A stretch of DNA of 17,500 nt from positions 53,202,168 to 53,219,667 of the forward strand of contig CM031614.1 of assembly GCA_018398815.1 (NCBI GenBank). The letters run 5' to 3'. Position 1 is the stretch's first letter. Each line of letters begins with the position of its first letter. Under the pieces are notes generated by a model. The model had not been told where the DNA came from, did no database searches, and saw only the letters and a list, made by a program, of their open reading frames with translations. Of the stretch, positions 8,100 to 17,500 are shown piece by piece. The DNA is from Conus ventricosus. Taxonomy: Eukaryota > Mollusca > Gastropoda > Neogastropoda > Conidae. Made by a program: the position numbers and the translations under genes.

Positions 8100-9785
8100 T
8101 ATTGTCACGGACAAAAAAATGAAACAACCTAACTTGGGGAAACAACCTAACTTGGGGTGTCGCCAGCCAATTTGTTCGGACCTAAGTCCAAAACTCAAAA
8201 AATTCTAGGCGTCAGAAAGACGGGCCCATAGGTCGGGTCCGGCCAATTAAGCTTAGTGGAGAGGTTTCGCCGAGACGGTCCGACCCACCCAGTCTGACTA
8301 AGCAGCTTTGACCGACGCCTCGATGTCTAGCGAGACGAGTCGCAGAGCCGAGCTCAAGCTCATCTAGCCACTTTGTGGAAAACCCCCCCGGCCCCCATTG
8401 GTTTAATGGGACGTCTGGGTGCCTACCCAGACTCAGCGGGCCCAATTTAGATTAAACCAGGGGCCCCCAATTTAAAACCCAAAACCAACCGCGCCGTGAA
8501 GTGGGAAAGGGGGGGGAAGGGTAGTGTGGGGGTGCGGGGTGAAATTACCCAATTAAATTTTAATGCCCAATTGACCCCCCCAGGGGGTTTTAAGGCGTGA
8601 AACGGGCTGTCATGATTTAAACGTCCAATTTAAGGGAGAAAACTTCAGGGGGATAAAGGGTTTAAAAAAAAGGCCCAAGGGGAAGGGGGCCCCCTTGGAC
8701 ACGGGGTTAGAGATAAAGGAATTTTGTGAGTGAGAAAAAGGGGAGGAGGAAAAAGAAACAGAAGAGAGAGGAGAGGGGGGTTTTTCCCGGGAAGTAGGCT
8801 TCCCCTACGGGAAAGGGCAGGAGATGAGAACGAACAGGGGACAGAGGGGAATGAGGGGGGTTTTAGGTGTAGTCTCTCCCACGGGGGAAAAGGCAGGAGA
8901 TAAAAGGGGGGGGAAAGAACGGGGGGGAAAAACGAACAGAGAGAGAGGGAGAGAGAGGTTCGGAGTGGACCCTTTTGCGGGAGGGAAGGGCAGAGAGAGG
9001 GGAAGGATGAGGGGGAGAAAGAGAACCAATTTGGGAGATTAGCATGAGATAGTCTGCAGGGGAAAGGGGATGAGGAGAGATGTTGGAGAGAGAAAAAGAG
9101 TTGCCAAATTTTATGACGAAAAAAAGGGAAAGAAAAGAAAAAAAAAAAAAAGGAAAAAAAAAGAAACCAATGCCCATTTAAATAAGAGCAGACTAGAAGA
9201 GAGAGAGAGAGAGAGAGTGAAATGGGGAAATTGCGGGAAGAAAAAAAAGGAAAACAGAGGGAGTTGATAGTCCCCTGTTCTACCCAAAACCGGGGGGGTT
9301 TGGGAACCCATACCTGGCGGGCGTCACTTCGCAAGCAGAACCACAGACCAACCCCAAAACAGTTCACCGGACCAGGCCCCCATCAGCCCAACACCAGTGC
9401 CGGCATTTGTGTGTGTTGTAAAAAGTGAAAGTGAAAAAAAAAGGGGGAAAAAAAAAGGGAAAAAGACAGTGTTTCGTGTTGGGTTAAAGATCCCCTGGCC
9501 AGGAAAAGTAAAAATCTATTTATACCGGTTATTTAAATAAATTTTTTAGATAAATGTTTGGGGGGGGGGGAAGGGCAAGGAAAGGGGAAAAAGTTTTTTT
9601 TGTTTGATTCTATATCCCATTGTTGTTCTTTAAAATAAATCATGTATAGAAAATTTTATAGATTTTAAACTGGGGGTTTTGATGTGGGGAAATTGCATGA
9701 TATATAAATGAGATTTGTAAGCAAAGCTGATTGGTTTTTTTGGGGCTGTGCGCTAGTCCTTCCCCCACTGCCCTTTAAACACCGG
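8100..9785 (+). repeat. Long dispersed repeat, copy A (about 1.65 kb)
   Basis: It matches 13470-15135 in the same orientation with many differences. Shared anchors in order are: CCTAACTTGGG then TGTCGCC (8158); GTCGGGTCCGGCCAATTAAG (8232); AGCCACTTTGTGGAA (8366); a purine-rich block of about four roughly 90-bp GAACGAACAGAGAGAG-type subunits (8770-9070); CCAAATTT...GAAAGAAAAGAAAA (9105-9150); CCTGGCCAGG (9494-9503); and CCCCACTG near 9763. No terminal TG...CA ends, primer binding site or protein could be fixed. It may be a dispersed repeat, a segmental duplication or the left LTR of a degraded element. Open frames in it are unlikely to be genes. Confidence 0.75.
8122..8157. repeat. 18-bp tandem duplication
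   Basis: AAACAACCTAACTTGGGG occurs twice head to tail (8122-8139 and 8140-8157) at the start of the long repeat copy A. Confidence 0.95.
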
Positions 9786-12700
9786 GGTTGAAAAATTTTT
9801 TGGGCGGGGCTTCCCAGGTATTTGGGCCCATTTTTTATAATTGTTCAATTTCGAGGGGAAAAGCTGGGTGGGATTCAAGTAGTTTTCCTAAGACAAGGGG
9901 TTGTTTTTCTGAAATGTTCCCAAGATATTTTAAATACTAAGGCCTTGGCTTTGCTTCCAAATATTTAAATTTTCAAAGGTTTGGAAATTTCCCCCCCCAA
10001 AGGTACTCATTTCGCAAAGATTTCCTATAATTCGCTCTCTTTTTGGGTCAGGCGCTGGGCCGTTTTATAAAAACTAACTCCCTTTTTGGCCCAAGCTAAT
10101 TTTTAAATTCATAGGTTTGGGTGCTTTTAACCCCACTCGTGTCGGAAACCACCAGTTTGGCTGTCGTAAAAAAATTCTTGTTAAAAAAAAAAAAAAAGAA
10201 AAAGAATAAATGGCGGAAAAAAAAAAACCAACCCCTATTGAACAACAATTAGAGTTGAGGGGTACGAAGAAGGAGTTCACTGAATTGAAAAAAGTAGTTA
10301 TAAAAGAAAAAAAATTTTGTCGGGGTTGCGGCCCTGAGTAACTATACATTTGAAAGGAGCAGCCAGGGGACACCCGGGAGAGTTTTTTAAAGTTGCAGAG
10401 GTGTATAGAGAGGAACTTTTGGGGCACGAAGGGCGGGAGAAACAGTGTGCTGGGCACGGGTGGAAGAGTGAAAGGAACTAGGAGATTTTTTCTGAAAAGG
10501 GCTGAAAAACCCAGTGGGGGGGCAAAAGGGAAAGGGGGAAAAGGGGAAATTTTAGGTGTTTCATTTGCCACAGGGGGACATTGGCGGGGGATTGTCGCAT
10601 GAGGTTAGAAGGAAAGCACCCTTTTGCAAGAGGGGGAAATAAGGGCCCGTAAGGGGAAAACGCCCTCCCACGGGGAAACCAAAAAGGGATTCAGTCTGAA
10701 GAGGGTGGTGGAAACCCTATGGTTAGCACGGAAAAGCGGGTCAGTGTCAGGGATGGAGGGCCTAGGCGAGGGGTTTTCGTTCCCCAGTGGAAAAAAGGGG
10801 GGTTTGGGGCCGCAAGGGGGAAAGTTTTAAAAAGACCCCGGTTTTTTTCTTTGGGGGGGGTAGTACGAAAAAAGTGTCGAAAAAGGGGGAAAATTTGACG
10901 GGAAAACCAGACCTGTATTTAAAATCGTTGGCACGTGAGGGATTTTTCCAGTTGCTAAGATAGAATTTCTTACCCTTATTTCCCTCAGGCGAGTTGTCTG
11001 CTTTGGGTGATGGACAAACCCCTTAAATTAATTTGACCCAAGGGAAATTTTCCCGGGGGAAAGGGGGAATTCCGGGGATCCTGATTTGTTGACTGCTAAA
11101 AGGGGCAGCAGTTAAAAACACGGAGAAAGGGAAGGGGGGAAAAAGGGGGTTTGTTAAACCGTTAGTTTTTCCCGGGAAAGGAAAATTCGGGATAACTTTC
11201 CCGCCTAAATGGTTTGGGGCGACAGGAAAAAAGCCCCTTTCGCTCGTGAAGTCTTGGGAGTTGGAAAAGGAAGGTTTGGAGAGAAACAGGGGGTTTTTGG
11301 GGGAGGTGAGACAGAATTTTTGTAAAAGGCGGGTTTGTTGCCCCGGGGGTTTTTCACCAAGGGGAAGACAGGAAAGGGGAAAACCCACTATTTAAGAGGC
11401 CCCCAGCATGTTATGTGACACGGTCATGTCATTTGGGCCCCCGAGTCGCCATGGCGAGTAAACTGGCCCCCGGGTTTTAAAACGGCGGGACCAAAGGTTT
11501 TGAGATTTTCTTTGGGCCCAAAGGGGAAAAAGGCGGGACAAAAGGGGTTTTCTGATGTCATGTGATGTGTTTCAAAGGTCGCCACAAGAGGGGGGGAAGA
11601 GGAAGGGGGCCTCTTAAACACCCCCCTTTTAAAAATTGACACACCTTTCGGAAGGGGGCCGTCAAAACTGATTGGCCCAATCTCGCCCCTGTTTCCAAAG
11701 GTGGGCACAGGATGAGACTTTGAAAAGTTTGAAAAGGGAAAGGTTTGCGGAGGTGGGGTTTCGTTCGGGGAAGAAGCAATATGACGGAAAAGTGGGAAGC
11801 AACCCCTAAAGGGCGGGAGACCAAGCCCTGGTACTGCCCCCCAAAGGGTCACAACAAGTTCTGATGAAAGGGAAAGGGACCCCCATTCACCTCCTGAAAA
11901 AGGTAGATCGGGTTTCCCCAAATTTATGAAAGGGGAAAACCAAAACTTTTCCATGAAAATTTTTCCCTCCGCAAATATTTCAGCGTGAAAATCAGAAACA
12001 TAGGGGGCCGCAGCAATCTTTAAATGGGGGTGAAGGAGCCCCAAAGCAGAAAAAAGGGGGATTTTTTTGGGCCTGATTTTTTCCGGGAGAAGGGGTCTTT
12101 ACGGGGTTTGTGTCACTGTATGGGGGCTAGACAAAGGAGTTCCTGGGGTTTTGTTGGGGGGAGGCGACACAAAGCACCGGGAACGGGGAAAGGTGGGGGG
12201 GGGAAAGAGGAATTCAGAGAGCCCAAAGGGAAAAAAAACAGAAGTCGGGATTTCTGTAGGTTTTTTTGGGTTTTTTATGGGGAGTTTGGGGTCCAAAAAT
12301 TTTGCTGAAAACCCCAAGGGGGACCCCTCTCAGGATTTGGTAAAGGGCAGGGAAAACCCCGGCAGTGGCGAGGGGTCAACCGGGCAGGGGAAAACCCAAC
12401 TGCAGCGGTGTTGGAAAAGACTGGGTTTTCCCTTTTCCCTTTTTGAAGCTACCAGATACCCAAAACCTTTTTTGGTTGCGGACAGATCCCATCAGGTGGG
12501 GGGGAAAAGGGTCAGTATTGTTGCCGGAGCATAAAAGGGGTGGGATTTTCCCTGGGGAGATATGCTAGAAAGGAAGTTGACAAAGTGTGAAAAGGTACGC
12601 AACGGGGAAAAGGGGGTTTTTGGGCGGTCGGGGGGCCCGTCCCAGAATTCCACCAAAATTTGTAGGGGGAAAGGTTCGTGATAAGGACAGACCCAAAAAC

Positions 12701-13469
12701 CCACCCCCAAATTTCCCCTGCAGGGGGCACGGGCTAAAAAAACAGCGGGAGTTCGGGCTTTTGGGCATGGCACCCCGCCCAAACAGGAAAATCGATTTGC
12801 AGTACTTTTCCCGGCCCGAAAAAGAATGCCCGGAGTGACTATTTAAGGTGTGTAGCCCCCTAGCAACTGAAACTCAGAGGAATCGTCAAATCCAGGGGGG
12901 TTTGTTGATAATATGTGTTAAATTCCAGTTATTTTTAAATTGGTAGGGGTTTTTTTTCCCAGTTGGCTATGGTTCATTTTTTTTTTTGTGTGAGATTTTT
13001 TCCCATTTTTTTCTTTGTGGGACTTGTTCATGTGGATTAGTTAAAATTTGGGAGCAAAACAGTCGCTTGTGTAGTGAGCATTTTTTCCCCAAAAAAAAGG
13101 CAGGATGGAGTTTCCCCTCAGTGAAGTTTTCAGGGATGCGATCATATTATTTTTGTGTTTTTTCAAAAGAATTGTAAAAAAGGAGGATGGCAAACCCGCA
13201 GGAAAAAGGGAATTGCAAAAAAAGGGGGGGCGCCCCGAGGTCGTTATAGAATGATTTTGAAAAAACCCCCAAAGAGGCACGTCAATGAAAATCTTTGGGG
13301 TTTTGGAAATTCCCCTTTAATTGTATATTTTTTAATTTAAAAACCCGGTTTTTTTGGTAAAGTTTTTTCCGGAATTTTGGCGCGTGTAGCTTTTGTCACC
13401 CAAAAATTCGGTTGTTTTTTTTTTTGTCCCGGGTTGTTTTGAGACAAGGGGAAACCCCAGGGTTCTTTT
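9786..13469. other. Featureless stretch with expanded base runs, no gene seen
   Basis: About 3.7 kb between the two long repeat copies is dominated by runs of G, A, T and C of 3-9 bases. Open frames of up to about 200 codons occur but have no recognisable domain and are rich in Gly/Lys/Arg or Pro/Phe, as expected from random G/A-run sequence read on either strand. Patches near 10610-10820 weakly resemble the purine-rich subunits of the long repeat. The palindrome TCGCCATGGCGA lies at 11446-11457. No reverse transcriptase or other polyprotein motif was found. Confidence 0.55.
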
Positions 13470-15135
13470 CAAGGGGAAATTTTTAGGACAAAAAAAAAAC
13501 CCCAACCCCCTACCGGGGTGGAAAACCCCCCCCCTAACTTGGGTGTCGCCCACCCCCCAATTTTTGGGACCTAAGCCCAAACCAAACATTCTGGGTCAGA
13601 AAGAGGGGCCCCAATGGTCGGGTCCGGCCAATTAAGCTTAGGGGAAAGGGGTTTTTCCCCGAGAGGGCCCCCGGACCCCCCCAATTGACTAACCCGCTTT
13701 GACCAAACGCCTCAAATGTCGGGAAAGACGGGGTGGGCAGGGAGTAAAGTCATCAAAGCCACTTTGTGGAACCCAACGTCATTGTTTCCCTCGGACGCCC
13801 GTGGTCCCAACCCAGCCCTCGGGCCAAATTTTTATTGCCCGTGCCACCCCTTAAGCCCCCACCGCGCCAGGAAGTAGGGAAGGGGGGAAGGTAGGGGGTG
13901 TGGGGGGGGTGAAATTAGCTAAACAAATTTAAAATTCCCTTGACCACCACAGAGAAGGCGTGTAGACGGGACTGTCCCTGATTTGAACGTCCAATGGAAT
14001 TAGAGGGGGGACAAATTTGGGGAAAAAGGGTAAAAAATTCTGGGCCAATGGGGATTGGCCCTTGGACACGGGGTTTAAAAAATAAAAAGGGAAAGTTTTG
14101 TGTGAGAGTAGGGGAGGAGGAAAAAGACGAACAGAAGGAGAGAGAGAGGGAGGAGTTCGGGAGAGTAGGGTCTCGCCTACAGGAAGGGGAGGGAGTAAAA
14201 ACGAACAGAGAAAAGAGAGATTTAGGGGGTTTTTTGGTGAAATCTCTGCCGAGGGGAAAAAGGGAGAGGATGAAAAAGGGGAGAACCCAGGGGAAGAAAG
14301 AACAGAGAGAGAGGGGGGAAGAGGTTTGGAGTGGAGCTCTGCAGGAGGGAAAGGGGAGAAGAGAGAGAAAGAGGGGAAAAAGAGGGAAACCAAAATTTGG
14401 GGGATTAACAAGAGATAGTTGCAGAGGAAAGGGCTGAGGAGAGAGTGGAGGGGAAAAGAAAAAGAGCTAAAATTTTTCGAAAAAAAGAAAGAAAAGAAAA
14501 AAAAAAAAAAAGAAAAGAAAAGCAACCATTTTCCCTTTGATAAAAAGCAACTAGAAGAGAGAAGAGAGAGAAAAGGGCAATGGTTAATGCAGGAAAAAAG
14601 AAAGGGGAAAAGATCGATGTTGATATTTACTGTTCTAACCCCAACCGGGGGGGTTTGACCTCATTAAAACCGGCAGCGCAAATTCGCCAAACAGAAAAAC
14701 CCCAGACCAAAAGCCCAAAAGTCTCACCTACCAGGCGCCAGAGACCAAAACCGTGCCGGCCTTTTTGTCGTGGGTTTTTGAAAATGACGTGAAAAGAAAA
14801 AAAAAAAGGGAAAAAAAAAGACAGTGATTCGTTTAATTTGTTTAAAATCACCTGGCCAGGTAAAGGGAGAAATCTATTTTAACCCCCGGGTTAGGGTTTA
14901 AGGGGTTTTTTGAAAAATGATTTTGTGAAAATTTAAGGAAGAGGAAGGTTTATTTTGTTTGATTTTAATGCATTGATGGTTTTTTCTTTATCATGTATAG
15001 TAAAAAAATTTTAGACTTTTCTAGTTTGGTTTTATGTGACGAAAGCATGATAAAAGAATGAGATTTTAAGCAAAACTGTGAAATGTGTTTTGGGGTGGCC
15101 TAGTCCCTTTCCCCACTGACTTAAAAAACCGAGGG
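13470..15135 (+). repeat. Long dispersed repeat, copy B (about 1.65 kb)
   Basis: Second copy of the repeat at 8100-9785, offset about 5.35-5.39 kb. Anchors are: TGTCGCC (13544); GTCGGGTCCGGCCAATTAAG (13618); AGCCACTTTGTGGAA (13757); purine-rich subunits (14150-14440); AGAAAGAAAAGAAAA (14486-14500); CCTGGCCAGG (14851-14860); and CCCCACTG (15111). Against copy A, many single bases have changed into the adjacent base and many runs are longer. Homology fades near 15135. Confidence 0.75.
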
Positions 15136-15378
15136 TTTACATTTATTGCCCTTAAATTTAAAAAGGCATTTAAAGGAAAGGGGGGGGGGGGGGGGGGGGG
15201 ACACATACGACTTGAAAATATTGCATCATTGGGTTAAGGAGAATTTTAAAAAATAAGAGAGAAAAGAAAAGAGAGGAGAGAGAGAGAGAGAGAGAATTTT
15301 ACAAAGGGTTTTTAAAAAGTGTGTTTTTTAAAAAAGTTTGGTGCAGGCGGAAAATGAAATAATAAACTTCAAAAAAAA
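15136..15378. other. AT-rich spacer with poly-G and GA tracts
   Basis: A pure 21-G run at 15180-15200, a GA-rich patch at 15256-15295, and A/T runs. No gene. Confidence 0.7.
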
Positions 15379-16640
15379 ATGACTGTTTTTTCCCGTCCCA
15401 AAGAAAAAAGCTGTTCCTCAAAAATCAAAGAAAAAAGGGCTTTTTCTGTCAAAGTCCCAAAAAAAAATGAAAAAATGGGGTTTCCCGGGGCCCAAAGTCA
15501 AAGAAAAAAAGACTGTTCCGTCAACGTCAAAGAAAAAATGACTGTTCCGTCAACCCTCAAAGAAAAATGACTGTTTTCCCTCCAAGAAAAATGACCCGTT
15601 CCGTCAACGTCAAAAAAAAATGACGGTTTTCAAAGAAAAATTTGGGTGTTCCGTCAAAAAAAAATGGCTGTTCCGTCAAGAAAAAAAGGGCTGTTCCGGC
15701 AAAGAAAAATGACTGTTCCGTCAAAGAAAAAAAGGGCTGTTTGTCAAAGAAAATGACTGGGTTTCCCCAAAGAAAAAAAACTGTTCCCCAACCCTCCAAA
15801 AAAAAAATGACTGTTTTTGTCAAATCAAAGAAAAATGACTGTTCCCTCAACGTCCCAAAAAAAAATGACTGTTTTCCCTCAAAACGGCAAAGGAAAAAAG
15901 ATTTCCGTTTAACGTCAAAAAAAAAAGACTGTTCCCTCAAAGAAAAATGACTTTTCCGCAAAGAAAAGGAAAATTGGGTTTCCCTTTAACATCAAAGAAA
16001 AAATTACTGTTCCCTCAACATCAAAGAAAAAAAGACTGTTTGGGCAAAGAAAAAAAGACTGTTCCGCAAAGAAAAAGACTGTTCCGTCAAAGAAAAATGG
16101 TGTTCCGTCAAAGAAAAATGGGCTGTTCCGTCAACTTTAAAGAAAAAGGGCTGTTTTTCCCTCAACGTTTAAAAAAAAAATTTATGTTTCCCTCAACGTC
16201 CCCAAAAAAAAAAGGGCTGTTCCGTCAAAGAAAAAATGACCCGTTCCCTCAACGTCAAAGAAAAATGACGTTTCCCTCAACGTCAAAGAAAAAGACTGTT
16301 CCGTCAAAGGAAAAAAGACTGTTCCGGGCAACGTCAAAGAAAAATGACTGTTCCGTCAACGTCAAGAAAAAATTAAATGTTCCGTCAAAGAAAAAATTAC
16401 TGTTCCGTCAAAGAAAAATGACGTTCCTCAAAAAAAAAATGACTGTTCCCTCAAAGAAAAATGACTGTTCCGTCAAAGAAAAAAAAAAAATTTTTCCGTC
16501 AAAAAAAAAATTGGGCTGGTTTCCCTCAAAGAAAAAAAGGGCTGTTCCGTCAAAAAAAAAATGACTGTTCCGTCAAAAAAAAATGACTGTTTTCCCTCAA
16601 AGAAAAATGACTTTTTCCCTCAAAGAAAAAAGGGCTGTTT
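15379..16640 (+). repeat. Tandem minisatellite, about 48 units of 22 or 28 bp
   Basis: The unit is GACTGTTCCGTCAAAG followed by an A run and T (22 bp). A long form carries an extra CGTCAA-type hexamer after GTCAA (28 bp). I count roughly 48 units by eye. Short and long forms are mixed without a fixed alternation, and run lengths vary unit to unit. Both strands give long open frames (MTVPSKK-like on plus, Phe-rich on minus) only because stop codons happen to be absent from the unit. No gene is called. Confidence 0.93.
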
Positions 16641-17020
16641 CCCCCAAACGAAAGCGACAAAAAAAAAATTTCAAAACAAAGCGCAGTCCCCTTTCGTTCG
16701 GCGGGAAAAGTTTAAAAAATTTTCCCCTTTAAGTTTGTTTAAAAAAAATATTTGGGAAAACAACACTTTTTTACCCTCTTTTTTTCATGAAAAAAAAAAA
16801 AGAAAGATAAAATTTTACAATCGATACTTATTTTTCTCCCCAAAAAAAAATATTTTTATTTGAACGTCGGGGAAAAAAACAAAACAACAACAAAAACAAA
16901 AAAAACAAAAAAACAAAACCCCCCCCCCAAAGAAAAAAAAAAAAAAACCCCAAAGAAACAAACAAAAAAACTGGGACCAAATTTTTAAAATTTTTTTCAA
17001 AGTGAGGTGTCATGCAGACA
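16641..17020. other. A-rich low-complexity sequence, no gene seen
   Basis: Long A runs with CAAAA and CCCC blocks, notably 16875-16960. Open frames are Lys- or Phe-rich translations of these runs. Confidence 0.65.
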
Positions 17021-17500
17021 GAACTTGAACCAAATTTAAAAAATCATTTGGGTTTTTCCCCAGGCAAAAGGCACAAACCCAAAACCAAGAAAGACAAAAA
17101 ACAAAGCCCCCTTTGATCTTCTTTCCCGGGAAGAAAAAAAACATCCAGGACAACGAAAAAGAAGACAGAGCGTCAATTATCTTCTCAAATTGGGCGCAAA
17201 ATGGACGTTTAATGTTTCCAGTGTTTTCAGTTCTCTGTGTGCCCAAGTCGGAGCTGCCCATGCTGTGAAGTCACTGGAACCCGTGGTGTTTCGCTGCGGA
17301 TATGAGTCCGATCCAGCGGACGGGAGGTCTAGGAGCAGGCAATACCAATAGATCTGCCTTCGAGAGGGATAACGATGGTTCCCTCATGCAGTTAGTGAAG
17401 GGTTTTCATATTTACGATACATTTTCTTAATTTCATGTTCCCATTTTCTTCATCTTCAATTAAAAAAAATTTAAGTTAAAAATCGAAAATATTCATTTTC
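17021..17500. other. Intergenic sequence at the right edge, no gene seen
   Basis: Run lengths gradually return to normal from about 17.2 kb. A small hairpin lies at 17292-17318 (CGCT..GGAT / ATCC AGCG with a two-base bulge) and a shorter AGGCA/TGCCT pair at 17337-17359. The end is AT-rich. No tRNA or other RNA family could be recognised. Confidence 0.5.

Noticed and set aside
8645..9367. 240-codon minus-strand open frame in long repeat copy A
   Set aside because: Composition is Pro/Phe/Ser/Leu from purine-run antisense. The homologous region in copy B has a different frame structure, so it is not conserved as protein.
11424..12044. 206-codon minus-strand open frame
   Set aside because: No recognisable domain, and the sequence lies in the run-extended region where stop codons are depleted by G and C runs.
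9786..13469. Internal region of an LTR retrotransposon
   Set aside because: No reverse transcriptase, protease, RNase H or integrase motif, primer binding site or polypurine tract could be recognised, so the LTR reading remains only a possibility.
15947..16564. 205-codon Lys-rich plus-strand open frame
   Set aside because: It is the translation of the 22/28-bp satellite. The repeated MTVPSKK pattern follows the DNA unit, with frame slips at each run-length change.
15379..16640. CRISPR-like array
   Set aside because: Units are head to tail with no unique spacers, and the context is eukaryotic repeat DNA.

Overview
The window looks like non-coding, repeat-rich DNA from an invertebrate animal, plausibly a mollusc. 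The reasons are abundant (GA)n, (CA/GT)n, (ATC)n and homopolymer tracts, a spliced transposase gene related to the metazoan KRBA2/SCAND3 integrase-like family, and no bacterial-style operons or ribosome binding sites. The animal group is an inference; nothing here fixes the species. No intact host protein-coding gene, rRNA or tRNA was found.

Bases 1-1550 are ordinary intergenic sequence with microsatellites. Bases 1551-5565 are the one clearly bounded biological object: a 4,015-bp cut-and-paste DNA transposon with a 4-bp TATG target duplication, TGTCG...CGACA ends, terminal inverted repeats of about 265-292 bp packed with six 20-bp hairpin units each, and a minus-strand transposase. The transposase has a short first exon with a strong start context (4958-4761) and an 811-bp intron filled with GA/CT arrays (4760-3950). 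A second exon carries an H2C2 zinc finger, a retroviral-type DDE integrase core, an 11-residue acidic repeat and a C-terminal cysteine-rich domain (3949-2037). It is broken by several one-base frameshifts and by a 74-bp G tract in the integrase core.

Bases 5566-8120 are intergenic: a poly-C tract, a small cluster of CCAAT and CACGTG motifs that could be a promoter, a possible dispersed repeat with strong hairpins (about 6190-6700), and several GA, GT and G-rich tracts.

From about 8.1 kb to 17.0 kb the sequence changes texture. Runs of every base are lengthened and no credible gene can be read. It holds two diverged direct copies of a roughly 1.65-kb repeat (about 8100-9785 and 13470-15135), a 3.7-kb featureless stretch between them, and a tandem array of about 48 units of 22/28 bp (15379-16640). 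The two long copies differ largely by bases being replaced by, or lengthened into, their neighbours, which points to a poor consensus at least as much as to biology. The last 450 bases return to normal-looking sequence without a gene.
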